A stretch of 64,000 nucleotides of DNA from Rotaria sordida (Eukaryota; Rotifera; Eurotatoria; Philodinida; Philodinidae), in NCBI GenBank assembly GCA_905250125.1, contig CAJNOL010000729.1:43528-107527 (forward strand), in the 5' to 3' direction. How positions within the stretch are numbered: the stretch's first letter is position 1; every line of letters begins with the position of its first letter. Below are positions 35,601-46,554 of the stretch, piece by piece. The translations under genes and the position numbers were made by a program. The notes below the pieces were generated by a model that was given only the letters and a program-made list of their open reading frames with translations, was not told the DNA's origin and did no database searches.

Positions 35601-37985
35601 GCATAAGCAAGTTCTTCAATCTTAAATTGAGCAAAAGTTTCACGATTTTGTTTTTTAAATGAATCTAATCGATTCGATTCATATGCAAAAAATGCATGAG
35701 GATCAACAGGTGAAATAACAGTACGAGCAATATCATTTGGTGGTGATTCTGTTTCTGCAGCCAATTGTTGAAATGGGTTTGTTTGGTTTGTCAGAATAGG
35801 TAATATCCATCGGTCTTGACTATCACTAGTAATAACATCAGTACAAGTTTGTGCTGCTGTTGGTGATGAGTCATGAGATGTTGTTGTAGATGATGGTGAC
35901 GTTGATGATTGAATCGGTGAGATATGATCGATATATTGTGCTTTAAAAGGTGTAGGAACAGTTTCATAACCATCATCATCAGATTCAGCAGAATAATCAG
36001 ATAGATTGGATTCAATTGAAAGTGTATGATCAGAAATACCTGATGTTATTGAAACAGATAAGAAAGAATTTGGAGTAGTTTGACTTGATGTTGATGATAA
36101 ATGTGTATTATATGATTGTTGATATTCTATTTCATCTTATGAGAAAAAGATTAGATAAGAAAATATATAAATTTAATTTTAAGAATAAAAATTACTTAAT
36201 TTCGTACGATCAAATAATACTTGTGCTATATATTTAAAGCCTAATATTTCTTTTATCCATTCACATGTTGGATAAAAATGTGCATGTAACTTTTGTATAT
36301 CATATTGAGAATATTTTCTAAGTAGATTTTTATTATTAATCGGTAATGAATTTCCACATTGAAAACATCTCATACGTTTCATTGCTAAATAAAATATATT
36401 TATTTAACAAATAATCTAAACAAAAAATACGTACTATCAAGAAAAAATCCAGCTTCAGCTCTTTCACGTATAAAATTATCGAAAACTTTATAACGTTCTT
36501 GATAAATATCAAATGTTTTAATTCGATCAAATATAGATTGATATTCTGGATGTTCTGGAAAACGTTCACGATCTGGTATAACAATATTCGTTGGACATCG
36601 TGCTCGAACCATAATACAATCAATAGTTGAAGATTTTTTTAATTGTTTAGCTAAATTTCGATGTTGAGACATAATTGATGAATCTATTTTTGGTTGAATT
36701 AAAACTGCACAAAATGCACAACGAATATTATTTGTATTTTTAAAACGATAAAAACCACATGCAGCTAATTCTCGACATAAATGTTGATCACAATCACTTT
36801 CAAATGATAAACCATCAAGTGTTTGTAAACGCCATTTTTCATTAACACATTGAAAATCACCTGTTTCTGTACTAAGAATTGCTTGAATTATTTCACAATT
36901 ACTTCCATATCGTTTATGTGTACCAAATGCTGTCATACCATGATACCATTCATCAATTTCAAGATCACACATATAACATTTTACTTTTAATTCTTCACCT
37001 AAATAATAAAAACCAGTTTGAGCTAAATCTTTAGGTAATATTGGAGTATCACTAGGCCAATTTTCAAATGTTGATAAACATTCATCAATTGATTGAGGTT
37101 TATTAGAACTTTTTATTACTTTTGATATCATAGGATTACGAGAACGACGTTCTAAAAATAAAATTTAATTAGTTTTGATTGATTATTATACTATTTACCT
37201 TTATCAGAGACAACATGTAAATAACCAGCATTAGCAACGAATTTTGTACCAGCTGTATATGTAATAAAACGACATGGAAAAAATCGTGCATGTTCAAGTT
37301 GAACAATATTTTGATTTGTATCATGAATTGCTTCTGACCAATTCGTTAATGTATTACCACAATAAAAACAAGTAACACCATCATCGGGACCTAAAATTTC
37401 GAATTTTTATTTTTAATATAAAAAGTAAAAAAAAGGTTTTGTACCTGAAAAATAGAATCCATGTTTAGCTAATAATGATGGTGTAACAAAAGTATTTTCT
37501 TCTTGTTGTAAATAAGGCCATGAATGAAATGTTTGAAGACGTTCACTATAATCACTAAAATCTGGTTGTTCAGCATCATCCCATTGTAATTTTTCTCCTT
37601 GTTGAGATATTAATGATGGATGAAGATCATCAATATTTGTAGCTGATTCACATAATAAAAATGCGCAACGTTTACCAAGATAAGAAACTTTTTCTCGATG
37701 TAATTTTCGAAAATAATTTGAAGCATATGTAGCATTATCATCTAAAGATATTAAATCAATAGTAATACCACATTGTGGACATAAACATTTTGTTTCACGA
37801 TAGATAAAACCAGCAAGAGCTAATTGATGACGTGTTATTAATGGAAAATTTAATAAACTAAATAAATTTAATAAAAATTCATGAACAAATTATGTAAATA
37901 ATTACCTAGAAAATGTTTCAAATCGATATTTTTCGGATGCAATAATATGATCAATAATAGGTGTTTCTAATACTGTTGTCGTCAT
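32638..37985 (-). CDS. Multi-BIR protein with C-terminal RING finger (IAP-like)
   Basis: Member of the inhibitor-of-apoptosis group, which uses BIR zinc folds to bind caspases or adaptors and a RING as an E3 ligase. Ten exons: 37985-37906, 37857-37445, 37390-37199, 37151-36435, 36384-36196, 36135-35354, 35296-35094, 35038-34932, 34873-34802 and 32918-32638. All are GT-AG and in phase; total 3036 nt, 1011 residues. At least six BIR-like units are visible by their C..C...H......C pattern. The best kept are CFYCGNTLTNWSEA...HARFFPC, CYMCDLEIDEWYHG and CCYYCGNKFIDFEPR...HPLC; others are degenerate. A Ser/Thr/Asp-rich linker (about 480-590) separates the first five from the rest. The C-terminus has CQICYGNV...CQHCPMCGEC...CFYCRR, a BIRC-type RING. 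The last intron is 1883 bp and holds a foldback element. Confidence 0.88.
33251..33825. repeat. Long inverted repeat (foldback A) in a BIR-gene intron
   Basis: The left arm (33251 to about 33490) and right arm (about 33590-33825) are imperfect reverse complements. Matching blocks include AATGTTCATTTGAT, GAGTAATCGAAAAG, GAGATATTGAAATTTTAC and TTCAAACTTTGCA. The arms are perhaps 75-80% alike by eye, so the element is old. No coding sequence lies between them. It accounts for much of the unusually long last intron. Confidence 0.75.
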
Positions 37986-38935
37986 TATCTATTACAGGTG
38001 GTAAATGATAAACATTCAATATATTTGATGGTCTAAAAGTCGATATTAAAAAATGCATTATTGATTATTATATATACATGTATTATATTTTTTTTCTTTC
38101 AATAAGAAAAAAAAGACATTTACGTCAATAAATATGATTTATGTTTTCGTCGTTCTTTTCTTTATTCATGTCAGTCAACGTAAAAATCTTCGAAACCAAT
38201 GTGGACAAATAAATTAAAATTTTCATTTTCTTTTTCCTTTTCGTATATGTGACATATTAAGACGTCAATACTTAGAGCAAGTAAAATTACATTAAGTTTT
38301 GTCTTTCTCCTTTTGCTTTTTCTCCCCAAATCCACATGTAATAAATATCAAAGTGAATAATAACAACAAAAATCATACATTCATCTGAATAAAGAGTCTT
38401 CATATTCTTAAATAAATATTTATTTCTCTCATTATACAACACATAGATGGGTTTAAGAATTAATCAAATCAATATTCGATTACACGAGTACACGAACCTT
38501 TTTTATTGTAATAAAAAAGAAAAAGAAAGTAACAGTTTCTTAATACAGAAATTTTTGGACCGAGCTAAAGTCGACCTCATTAATCCACATTAAGGGCTTA
38601 TTTTTAACAAGGAAACTATTCTAAATGACATCCGCCGTTTGAGCTCATATTGAATCCATAGGCAAATTTCCGTGAGATTATCAAATGCCTCAAAGAGTTC
38701 GTCCCCATTTTAGGTACATCATGAAATGCTAAATAACACAGTTTCGATCCAAAATTTTTGCCCAAAGATATGTATATTAATTCTTAGGATATCCTAAAAG
38801 AATTTTTCTTCATCGAGCTATTGAATTTTCAAGCGAACTCAATTTTTGTGACCCAAGACTATTTTTGGAAATTTAATATATCGACGAAGAAATATTATTT
38901 TCGGTTGAAACTGTCAGAATATTCTAAGAGTCATT
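37986..38935. other. 5' flank of the BIR gene
   Basis: AT-rich, no gene. A short palindrome (CTTAGGATATCCTAAA) lies near 38791-38806. Confidence 0.35.
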
Positions 38936-38939
38936 AAAA

Positions 38940-39520
38940 GGGTAATCATGTTATTCTTCGACACGACACTTCGTCGACAAAGCACTTCATCAATAAACTC
39001 AGATAGATATCTGTTTTTCGTCGAAAGTATTTTCTTGGCTATGGAGAGTACTCCAAATGTAAAGGTGAGGTAAGCGTGAGGGTGAGGGTGAGCATGACGT
39101 GAAGGCAAGGGTGAGCGAGAGTGAGCACGACTGTGAGGGCAACAGCCATGCAAGACACTTCAAATGTGAGTGTGAGGGCGAGGGCACTACAAACGTGAGT
39201 GTGAAAGAAAATTCACTGTCCTCTTAAGTCTGAACAGTTTTGTAGAAGAATTGAAGAATCCGGAATTGTCTCGGGGATTACAAACCTTGCCTTGAAGTAC
39301 TTTTCGACGAAAAGTATGTAATTCTATTCAATAGTGCCCTGAAATTCTTTCACCATCGCCAAAGGGACAAAGTTAATTAGGAGATACTTTTGAACTCGTC
39401 TCCTGACGGCAAGATAAATAAGAAGAAAATAATCCACTTTCGATGAAATGCTTTTCTACAAAAAAATTTCGACAAAGTTACTTCGACGAAAAGTCTGTCG
39501 ATCAAAGTGCCGTTCAACAA
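38940..39520. repeat. Eroded repeats: TTTTCGACGAAAAG words and GTGAGG array
   Basis: The self-complementary word CTTTTCGACGAAAAG and variants recur at about 38955, 38973, 39018, 39300, 39440 and 39490. Within the stretch, 39060-39205 is a degenerate GTGAGG/GTGAGT hexamer array on the plus strand, distinct in base pattern from GGGTGT. Confidence 0.6.
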
Positions 39521-39715
39521 ACAACATAGCATTCCATTAAAAGTATCTATAGGTAAAATTTAAGATCGAAATTTCTTAATTTGACTTTTCAGGAACTACT
39601 TACACGTGAGTCGAATATCTAGTGAACCGGTAATAATTCAGCATCAAAAGCCCATAGGGACCAACCCTTTTAGGCTTCTGTTAATCTCACTGATGACGAA
39701 GTCTTCGAACTGTTT

Positions 39716-40186
39716 AACTGCTTTTGAGTTTAAACTCTATGAATTATGTAAATCCAAATGAACTATCAATATCTTGAAAAGAGTTCGTGCTTCTAGCTTA
39801 TAAATGCCATCATAATAGAAAAACTGATATTCAAATTTCGACTTGAAACTTTTCATAGAGATACACCTTAACGAGAGTAGTTTATTGTGAAAGTTTCAGG
39901 CCTTTTGATTTGCTTCTATTCTGAAAGAAAAAAGTCAAATCTACTGGCTTCTCAGTGATGTAAAAGCCACGCTATTACCATAGTTGTATCCTAGAATAGA
40001 AACAGCAACCAGATCTGAAACTATTCTCGTTAACGCCTGTCTCTGTGTAAGTTTTAAATCAAAATTCGAAAATCAGTTTTTCTGTTCCCACAGCAATAAG
40101 CTAAGAGCACGAACTGTCTTCAGAGGTATTCATAGTTCATTTGAGTCTACCAAATGCACACAGTCTACACTCAAAAGCAATTATAG
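39716..40186. repeat. Long inverted repeat (foldback B)
   Basis: The left arm (39716 to about 39890) is matched in reverse complement by the right arm (about 40015-40186). Matching blocks include TGCTTTTGAGT, AAATGAACTAT, GAGTTCGTGCT...AGCTTAT, AGAAAAACTGAT and TTAACGAGAGTAGTTT. The arm word TTTCGACTTGAAACTTTTCA resembles TTTCGACTTCAAACTTTGCA in foldback A, so the two probably belong to one family. Confidence 0.75.
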
Positions 40187-40189
40187 ATA

Positions 40190-40450
40190 CCTCCATATAA
40201 TAGTCCTTGAACACCTATGGGTACCTCACTGAATAGCCCTTAAAGACCTATGGATACTCCCACAGGATGGCTCTTGTGGACCTATGCGTACCCTAATAGG
40301 ATAGCCTTTGACGACTTATAGATGTCCACAGGATAGCTTTTGTGGACATATGGGTACTCTCACTGGATAGCCCATGAGGAGCTATGAGTACCCCCATAGG
40401 ATAGCCCTTGACGAACTATGGTCCCCATATAATGCCTTGGGAACCACCCC
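40190..40450. repeat. Minisatellite, about 41-bp unit
   Basis: About six units of the form GACCTATGGGTACC..., CATAGGATAGCCCTTG follow each other. Breaks occur near 40190, 40234, 40278, 40317, 40353 and 40394. It starts directly at the outer end of foldback B. Confidence 0.8.
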
Positions 40451-40607
40451 TCTTATAGCCTTATTTGACCTTTAACCTTTGACCCGGCACAGACAGACAC
40501 ACACACCGAACATTATATTTATAGATGTTTTTATACTTTTTCTCTTGTTTTCATGCATTTTTAGTTGTTTTAAGGATTTTCTTTATATTAAGAGATGTTT
40601 CTAGAGA

Positions 40608-40925
40608 AAAGTCTATCAAGAAAAGTTAACCAAGGATAGCACTTATTTGTGTCAGAATGCAGATTATAGAGTTCTGTGGGTATTTGTCAAGACAATTTGG
40701 TGTGTTTGTGTGGAGCATAAGAGAGATCCTGGGTGTTAGTAGATGTCTATAGACATATTTGGATCGGTCTCATATGTTGCCAGAGAGAAGTTTGTTAAGA
40801 AAAGTATTTCGAGGATGGCACTTATTGGTGTCAGAATATAGCTTATGGAGTTCTGTGGATGTTTGTCAAGACACGTTGGGATGTTTATTTGGACCATAAG
40901 AGAGATCCTGAGTGTTTGTGTTGAG
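40608..40925. repeat. Direct duplication, about 128 bp each
   Basis: Two copies at about 40608-40738 and 40790-40922 share TCAAGAAAAGT, GGCACTTATT, GTGTCAGAAT, GAGTTCTGTGG, TTTGTCAAGACA and CATAAGAGAGATCCTG. The offset is about 182 bp. GT-rich sequence with GTGTTTG words follows to 41040. Confidence 0.8.
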
Positions 40926-41343
40926 AGGGGTCGTTTTTTGGTCTTTGTTGACGGTTTATTTTTTCTAGGACTCCTGAAAAGTGGGTGTTTGTCGGTGTTT
41001 GTGTGCATAACTCTCCCAGATGTGGGTGTTTGTGCTGTTTGCATAAATTAGTAGTACCTAATTATATCGGTATCTTACTACTCATTGCAGCATTTTTTTC
41101 AATTTCAGTTCTGTTGAAAGACTAGATCGATGAACTCTTTACGACAATTCACGAATTTGAATTATCATTTCATGATTCCTAACAATAATTAGCTGATAAC
41201 GATACAGAATTATTGATCATTAGATATTTATTCGAAAACAACAGTTACTGATTAAAATGAATCATGAAAATAAAATTTATTATCATCAGAGTGAAACTAA
41301 CAAAGATTAAAAAAAGATAATTTTATACAAGTCTATTCTTGTT

Positions 41344-42123
41344 CTAATTAGCATCTATAATATTAGTATGACGTGGATTAACTTGAGATGCATTCAATTT
41401 AGTCAATTGTTGTCCATTCATATCGAAATTCTCTGGATTTAACCATCTTTGTAATTCTTCTTTTATATGTGGCCATTCATCATCGATAATACTATACCAT
41501 GAATTATCTCTTGATCGACCTTTACAAACTTCTGCTTTCAACCATGCACCTTCATATTGAAAACCTAATCGAATTGCTGCATATCGTGACTTTGTATTTA
41601 AAGCATCACATTTCCATTCTACTCTTCTATAACCAAGTGTATCAAATGCAAATTGTAATAATAAAAAAATTGCTTCAGTAGCTTGTCGAGTTCTTACTAA
41701 ATATTGACTGAAATTTATACTTCCAATTTCAATTGTACCTTGATCTTGATTTATTCTCAGATAACTAATAAATCCTACTGCTATATCATTGACGAATATA
41801 GTGTATAATACGTAATCACTACTGGGTTTTTCTTTTATGTATACAAATTGTTTAAATTCATCGACTGTTTTAAATGGCCCGTATTTTAAATATTTAAAAT
41901 GAACGTCTTCGGTTGGTTTAAATACATCATAAAGTTGTTGAATGATAGTATCATTTGTTTTTGAATTGAGTAATTCAAGTCGACAATATTGACCTTGAAG
42001 TGTATGATATTGTGGATTTGAAAGAGGATGAGAACGTCGAGTCCAATTCAACACAATATTACCGATCGATTGATCCATATCAGCGGAAACAGTTATGTCT
42101 CCAACAGTTATTTGTTGTGTCAT
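41344..42123 (-). CDS. GNAT-family N-acetyltransferase (RimJ/RimL type)
   Basis: Cytosolic acetyl-CoA-dependent N-acetyltransferase of 259 residues in a single exon. The GNAT core is visible. It runs through the strand TIEIGSINFSQYLVRTRQAT (the usual IGY...S/P.. turn with a modified acetyl-CoA loop RTRQATEA), the helix IFLLLQFAFDTLGYRRVEWK, then CDALNTKSRYAAIRLGFQYE, the family signature N..S...A.RLGF. It resembles the Acetyltransf_3 subgroup common in bacteria and fungi that acts on protein N-termini or small amines. The substrate is not predictable. The lack of introns and the bacterial-type family raise the possibility of horizontal acquisition, which bdelloids are known for, but I cannot test it here. 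Confidence 0.85.
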   Translation of the reverse strand: MTQQITVGDITVSADMDQSIGNIVLNWTRRSHPLSNPQYHTLQGQYCRLELLNSKTNDTIIQQLYDVFKPTEDVHFKYLKYGPFKTVDEFKQFVYIKEKPSSDYVLYTIFVNDIAVGFISYLRINQDQGTIEIGSINFSQYLVRTRQATEAIFLLLQFAFDTLGYRRVEWKCDALNTKSRYAAIRLGFQYEGAWLKAEVCKGRSRDNSWYSIIDDEWPHIKEELQRWLNPENFDMNGQQLTKLNASQVNPRHTNIIDAN

Positions 42124-43180
42124 GCTGATTGCATTGAGAAAAGCGAATGAAGATGAATTTTGAGTGAGTACTGATATGGTCGAGATAAGCTACATACACT
42201 ATGACGTATATGCACTTTTTCATCATCACATTCAAACAAAATATACACCTTTTCTAAATTAGAGAGAGGACGTTACATAACAGTAATTGCATGGATATGC
42301 CTTATACATTATATTCACATGCGAAGAAAGAAAAAAAAACACGCATAAATTTTTTGATCATTTTGATTTCAGTATGATACGATGGAAATTACACCACGAG
42401 TCATTATATATAATAGATCAAATACATATACATGACGTTGTACTAAGTGTTCTGTCAAAATTTATCACGAAGTTGAATCAAGTTAGACTTATTTATATTC
42501 AAATGAAAAAGATAATAAACAATATCATTTTGTTTTATTGTTGCGAAAAATAAAAAAATTGATAATATTTTAGCGGAAAAAGGAATGTTAAAAAAATATC
42601 TACCTGGAATTTATTGCAAAGACTACTGTTGAAACATTCGATTTATATTAATTTTTTATCTATTATGAGATTTGAATGACCCATTGACATAGCTAGTGTG
42701 CAAACTATTAATCTAGAAATACTTTAAGAACACTTTCTTTTGTATGTCGAGAATGAAACGACTTTTCTTTTTTTTAAATATTTTACTAAACACCACTGTT
42801 TCACATTTCAAATGGCAATTGTCCTTTATAAAATTTAAAAAACCTTGAGTTTAGTGAAAAAAAAAGAAATGTCCTATTTCTCAGTTCTTGATATAGACAT
42901 CAGAGGTGCTTGCAGAATTAATTTTTTGTACCTTGTTCTGATCTTCTCTAGAGATCATGGTACTGTGCAGAGTCTGAATACTACCTTTGTTGAATATATT
43001 GTAGTGTTTAATTCATTTATCTACTTTTGCTATCGCTGTCATACATAATAATGTGTATTTTTATGAAAAATAAATTCTAAATACTATCCCTACATTTTTT
43101 ATTTTGTTTTTTTTTTGCTGCCTTCCTGAAATTCACCAAATGACATCCTTAAAAAAAAACTAAGCTGATACGATTTTTCA
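42124..43180. other. Intergenic, AT-rich
   Basis: No gene was recognised. Short open frames at 42287-42553 and 42845-43048 have no support. Confidence 0.35.
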
Positions 43181-43250
43181 GGGTGTGGGTGTGGGTATGA
43201 GAGTTGATTACTTGATTTCCACACACCCACACCCGCCCACACTCACACCC
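43181..43250. repeat. Telomere-like GT/CA hairpin (copy 7)
   Basis: G-strand arm GGGTGTGGGTGTGGGTATG, spacer AGAGTTGATTACTTGATTTC, then a C-strand arm of CACACCCACACCCGCCCAC type. The symmetry extends a few bases outward: TTTCA on the left and TGAAA on the right. Confidence 0.85.
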
Positions 43251-43518
43251 TGAAATTGTATAAAGTTACAATTACAGGTTATTTTTCAGTAATCAAGTTT
43301 TTCAGGCGATTCGATCAATTTTTGTTGAGTGTGTATGGAAGAAAAAATCTCTACTGCTGTAGTTTTTATTTATATCACTCTGTAGAACGCGACATCTTTT
43401 TATTGAAAGATAGAAAATTTACTCTTTCTCATTAAAAATATTCAACATTTGATGGGTTATGCTCATTAATATTCGGGCAAATCGCAGGTACATTTATTTG
43501 ATTATTTGGTACTTCATA

Positions 43519-46500
43519 TTAATTTAGTGCCATCAAGTTCTCTTGTCCTTTTTTCACAGCAGCCATCTGTTCATCTACTTCTGGATAATTACTGGCAATT
43601 TTAATTCGTTCATATATAACTGGTAATTCGATTATATTTTGATTTGGTTTTATTTCATGTATTCGACTCTCATATTTTTTCTTCAGATTTTCCAATTCTT
43701 GCACCAAATATGAGTTCAACTGTTGTGGTTTATTTTCTGAACAAATCTCCTTCTCTTCGTCAATCATTCGTGTTAAAGCAACTAAACAGGGATCATCTCT
43801 CAGAGAGTGAGCTGTGCTCATAAGAAAATGAGTAAACTCAATACAGGTATGAAGTAATAATGCAAGCTGATCCATCAATCTATTTTTATCATGATTTGCA
43901 GGACTGTTGATGGTTTCATACTCCAATGTATAATCGATTGATTGGTGTCGATCAGGAGCACACAAACAAGTGGGTCTTTTATTTTTAACTTCATTATGAT
44001 AATCACATAAAATCCAGAACTTAGCCACTTGTATAGCATGACGGTCACATGAGAGACAAATAGTGGTAGGATGATAAATAACTTTTGGACATAGTTTAAT
44101 CGATATTTTCGAAGGCTCATTATCGAATAAGATAATATTTCGAAGAATATTTTTCATTGCTTCTAAAAGTGGACGAATCATATGAATAATTTCAAGTTGA
44201 GCATGTTTAATAGACTTCAATTGATTATGTATATGATATACCGGGAGACTATTGATAATATAATTGATAAGACGAGTTGACTCAGTTGCTGAATTTGACC
44301 AACTTATTTCATATTCTTGTTTGTCGAGATCATTGAATGCTATTGACTGTTGTCTAGAGACTAAGTATCGAAATGATTCGCTATCGAAACAGAATGTATT
44401 ATGTTTTTTTAATATAACGTGATTCATGGAGAGTGAATCGAGCATGACTCGAAGTAGAGGACCAGTATTTCCTGGAGTGTAAAAAGTACTTCTTCCATTA
44501 GTAAAGCAAAAGATAATATTTTTATCAACATGGGTACCTAGAAGAGCTAACAACTGAGTAACACATGTTCGAAAATAGCTATTCAGTCGCGTCACATTTG
44601 GTTTGAGAAGAAAACATACAGCATTCAGATGTGTCAGATTATTGACATATGTCAAAATATGTTGCATATTGAAATCATCTCGATCTAAACCTCGTGTATC
44701 TCCGAAGCCAGGCGTATCAATAATACGCAATCTTTTTCCATTATGATGTTTCAAATGAAAGATATAAGATTTACAACGTTGTGTCACAGATTGACCAGGA
44801 TGATCAAAGTCTTCATTTTCGGTACTATCAGCATCACCAAATTGAATCATATGCTCTTCGAAGTTATCGCCGACCGTGATCATAAATGAGACAGGTATGA
44901 GTACAACAGGTTTATTCAATTCAGCTTGATTTAATGTATTGTATGTAAGATAGTTGACAAAAGCATTGATAAATGTTGATTTACCCACTCCACTTTCACC
45001 GAGAAGAAGAATATTGACGATATCGTCCTGAGATGACGAGGCTGGTGTATCACAGATTTGTGGATGAATAGCCTGTATAGATGTACTCTGTTTTCTAGTG
45101 TCTTCCTTGTTTTTCATTTGGTTTTGTGGTAATATGATTATATTGGATACTGGGAAGGAGCAATATGAAAAATCAGCGTAAGTAAGACGCAGATTAGGAT
45201 TGCTCTTGCGTTGTTCAAGAAGTTCATCACGTAGTTTATTAAATATTGGCGATTTGCTTTTGTTCAAGGTATCATTAGAACAGAGAACTCGATCGAGTCC
45301 ATCATCTCTGATTAACATCTGTTCTACTCTTTGTTCGTAATCAAATTGATTTAAATCACGTCCAGCTGCATTCCAATATTGAATTTCTTGTTTCTGTAAA
45401 TTATTAATCAACTGTTCTTTTGCCTTTAAGTCTTGTTGATCCTGTTTCAAATCATCGATATTTTTTATCAATATGTTTTGTTGTTCATCATTAAGTGCCT
45501 CTTCAATTTGAGATATTCCAGTATAAGCATGACGCCAATCAAGAAGTAATGTGACAAATCGCTTGCGTTCGTCCTCGTACTTCTTTTTTATAGCTAATAA
45601 TCGTATATTTATGTCACACAGTTGTACTTTGAAATATTCACGCAATACGTTTGATATATTGTCATTGATAGATGAGTATAGATATTTGATTGTACTTAAT
45701 AATTCAAGGAAACGTTGTTCAACTTGGTCATTGCACCGTATACCAACTGTATTTGTTGGGTCAGTCTGTTGAGGATAGATTTCTTTTATAACACGAAGAT
45801 CATAATTTATTGGACGATGCTCGATATCATTTACTTTGAAATGACGTATCTTTTGACATGCATCTGTTAATGACGTCGTTCTAGCTAGTGTAGGAATATT
45901 CGAATAGACTTTCATATTGATAAACTTCTGAGGTTCATCTGGCTCATTTAAAGTTAGTTCTTCAAAATTATCGTCATCAAACAAGGATGTTTTGATGTTC
46001 TCGAGTGTAATATCGATGGTTTCAACCATTGTAGTGTCAGGTGGTAATTGTAGGACTGCAACAAAATAAATTCCCCAGCTTACACCAGTGATAATATGAG
46101 TTGCATCAGTTCGAAGCATTGATGATTTAATCTGTTCTTCTGCTTTCTTTGACAATTCTTCCTTTCGACTCAAATAAGTATAAAACAGAATCCGGGTATA
46201 TTCATCTATTGGATAAAGATGATCAATGAATGAAGTAAATTCAGTCCTAGGTGCTAATTTTAATAATATATTTAATCGTAACTCATCTTGAACATCGATC
46301 ATTTTAAGAAGATTTCGATGGTCATTCGTTTTACCTTTCACAATCTTAAATTCTGGATTGTTGTGTTGCCGAGATTGTTTCGTCTTGATCCTCAGAGTCA
46401 ATTTTCCGAGCACTTGATCTCGATATATATCATAGAAAGAACCAAGACAATCAGATGTATCGATAGCTCTGCGATTGATGGAAGACAATGGTTGATTCTC

Positions 46501-46554
46501 GATAGCTGCTGATGAACATTTTGATCCCATTCTAAGCTTAAGATGTAGTTTCAT
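43519..46554 (-). CDS. Large GTPase with SNTX-like N-terminal region
   Basis: Single-exon protein of 1011 residues. A P-loop GTPase domain occupies about 500-770. G1 is GESGVGKST and G3 is DTPGFGD. A candidate G4 is poorly conserved (FCFTNGR). The spacing resembles AIG1/septin-like GTPases. The N-terminal third includes TDATHIITGVSWGIYFVAVL, close to a motif seen in stonustoxin-type (SNTX) MACPF-like regions of fish and invertebrate proteins, followed by a helical stretch (about 300-420) with likely coiled coil. A cysteine/histidine cluster lies near 815-850 (CLSCDRH...CLCAPDRH). The C-terminus is helical. The annotated first Met is followed by MGSKCSS at residue 9 (position 46530), a good N-myristoylation start that may be the true one. 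Function unknown; membrane-linked immune or scaffold roles are only inference. Confidence 0.8.
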   Translation of the reverse strand: MKLHLKLRMGSKCSSAAIENQPLSSINRRAIDTSDCLGSFYDIYRDQVLGKLTLRIKTKQSRQHNNPEFKIVKGKTNDHRNLLKMIDVQDELRLNILLKLAPRTEFTSFIDHLYPIDEYTRILFYTYLSRKEELSKKAEEQIKSSMLRTDATHIITGVSWGIYFVAVLQLPPDTTMVETIDITLENIKTSLFDDDNFEELTLNEPDEPQKFINMKVYSNIPTLARTTSLTDACQKIRHFKVNDIEHRPINYDLRVIKEIYPQQTDPTNTVGIRCNDQVEQRFLELLSTIKYLYSSINDNISNVLREYFKVQLCDINIRLLAIKKKYEDERKRFVTLLLDWRHAYTGISQIEEALNDEQQNILIKNIDDLKQDQQDLKAKEQLINNLQKQEIQYWNAAGRDLNQFDYEQRVEQMLIRDDGLDRVLCSNDTLNKSKSPIFNKLRDELLEQRKSNPNLRLTYADFSYCSFPVSNIIILPQNQMKNKEDTRKQSTSIQAIHPQICDTPASSSQDDIVNILLLGESGVGKSTFINAFVNYLTYNTLNQAELNKPVVLIPVSFMITVGDNFEEHMIQFGDADSTENEDFDHPGQSVTQRCKSYIFHLKHHNGKRLRIIDTPGFGDTRGLDRDDFNMQHILTYVNNLTHLNAVCFLLKPNVTRLNSYFRTCVTQLLALLGTHVDKNIIFCFTNGRSTFYTPGNTGPLLRVMLDSLSMNHVILKKHNTFCFDSESFRYLVSRQQSIAFNDLDKQEYEISWSNSATESTRLINYIINSLPVYHIHNQLKSIKHAQLEIIHMIRPLLEAMKNILRNIILFDNEPSKISIKLCPKVIYHPTTICLSCDRHAIQVAKFWILCDYHNEVKNKRPTCLCAPDRHQSIDYTLEYETINSPANHDKNRLMDQLALLLHTCIEFTHFLMSTAHSLRDDPCLVALTRMIDEEKEICSENKPQQLNSYLVQELENLKKKYESRIHEIKPNQNIIELPVIYERIKIASNYPEVDEQMAAVKKGQENLMALN

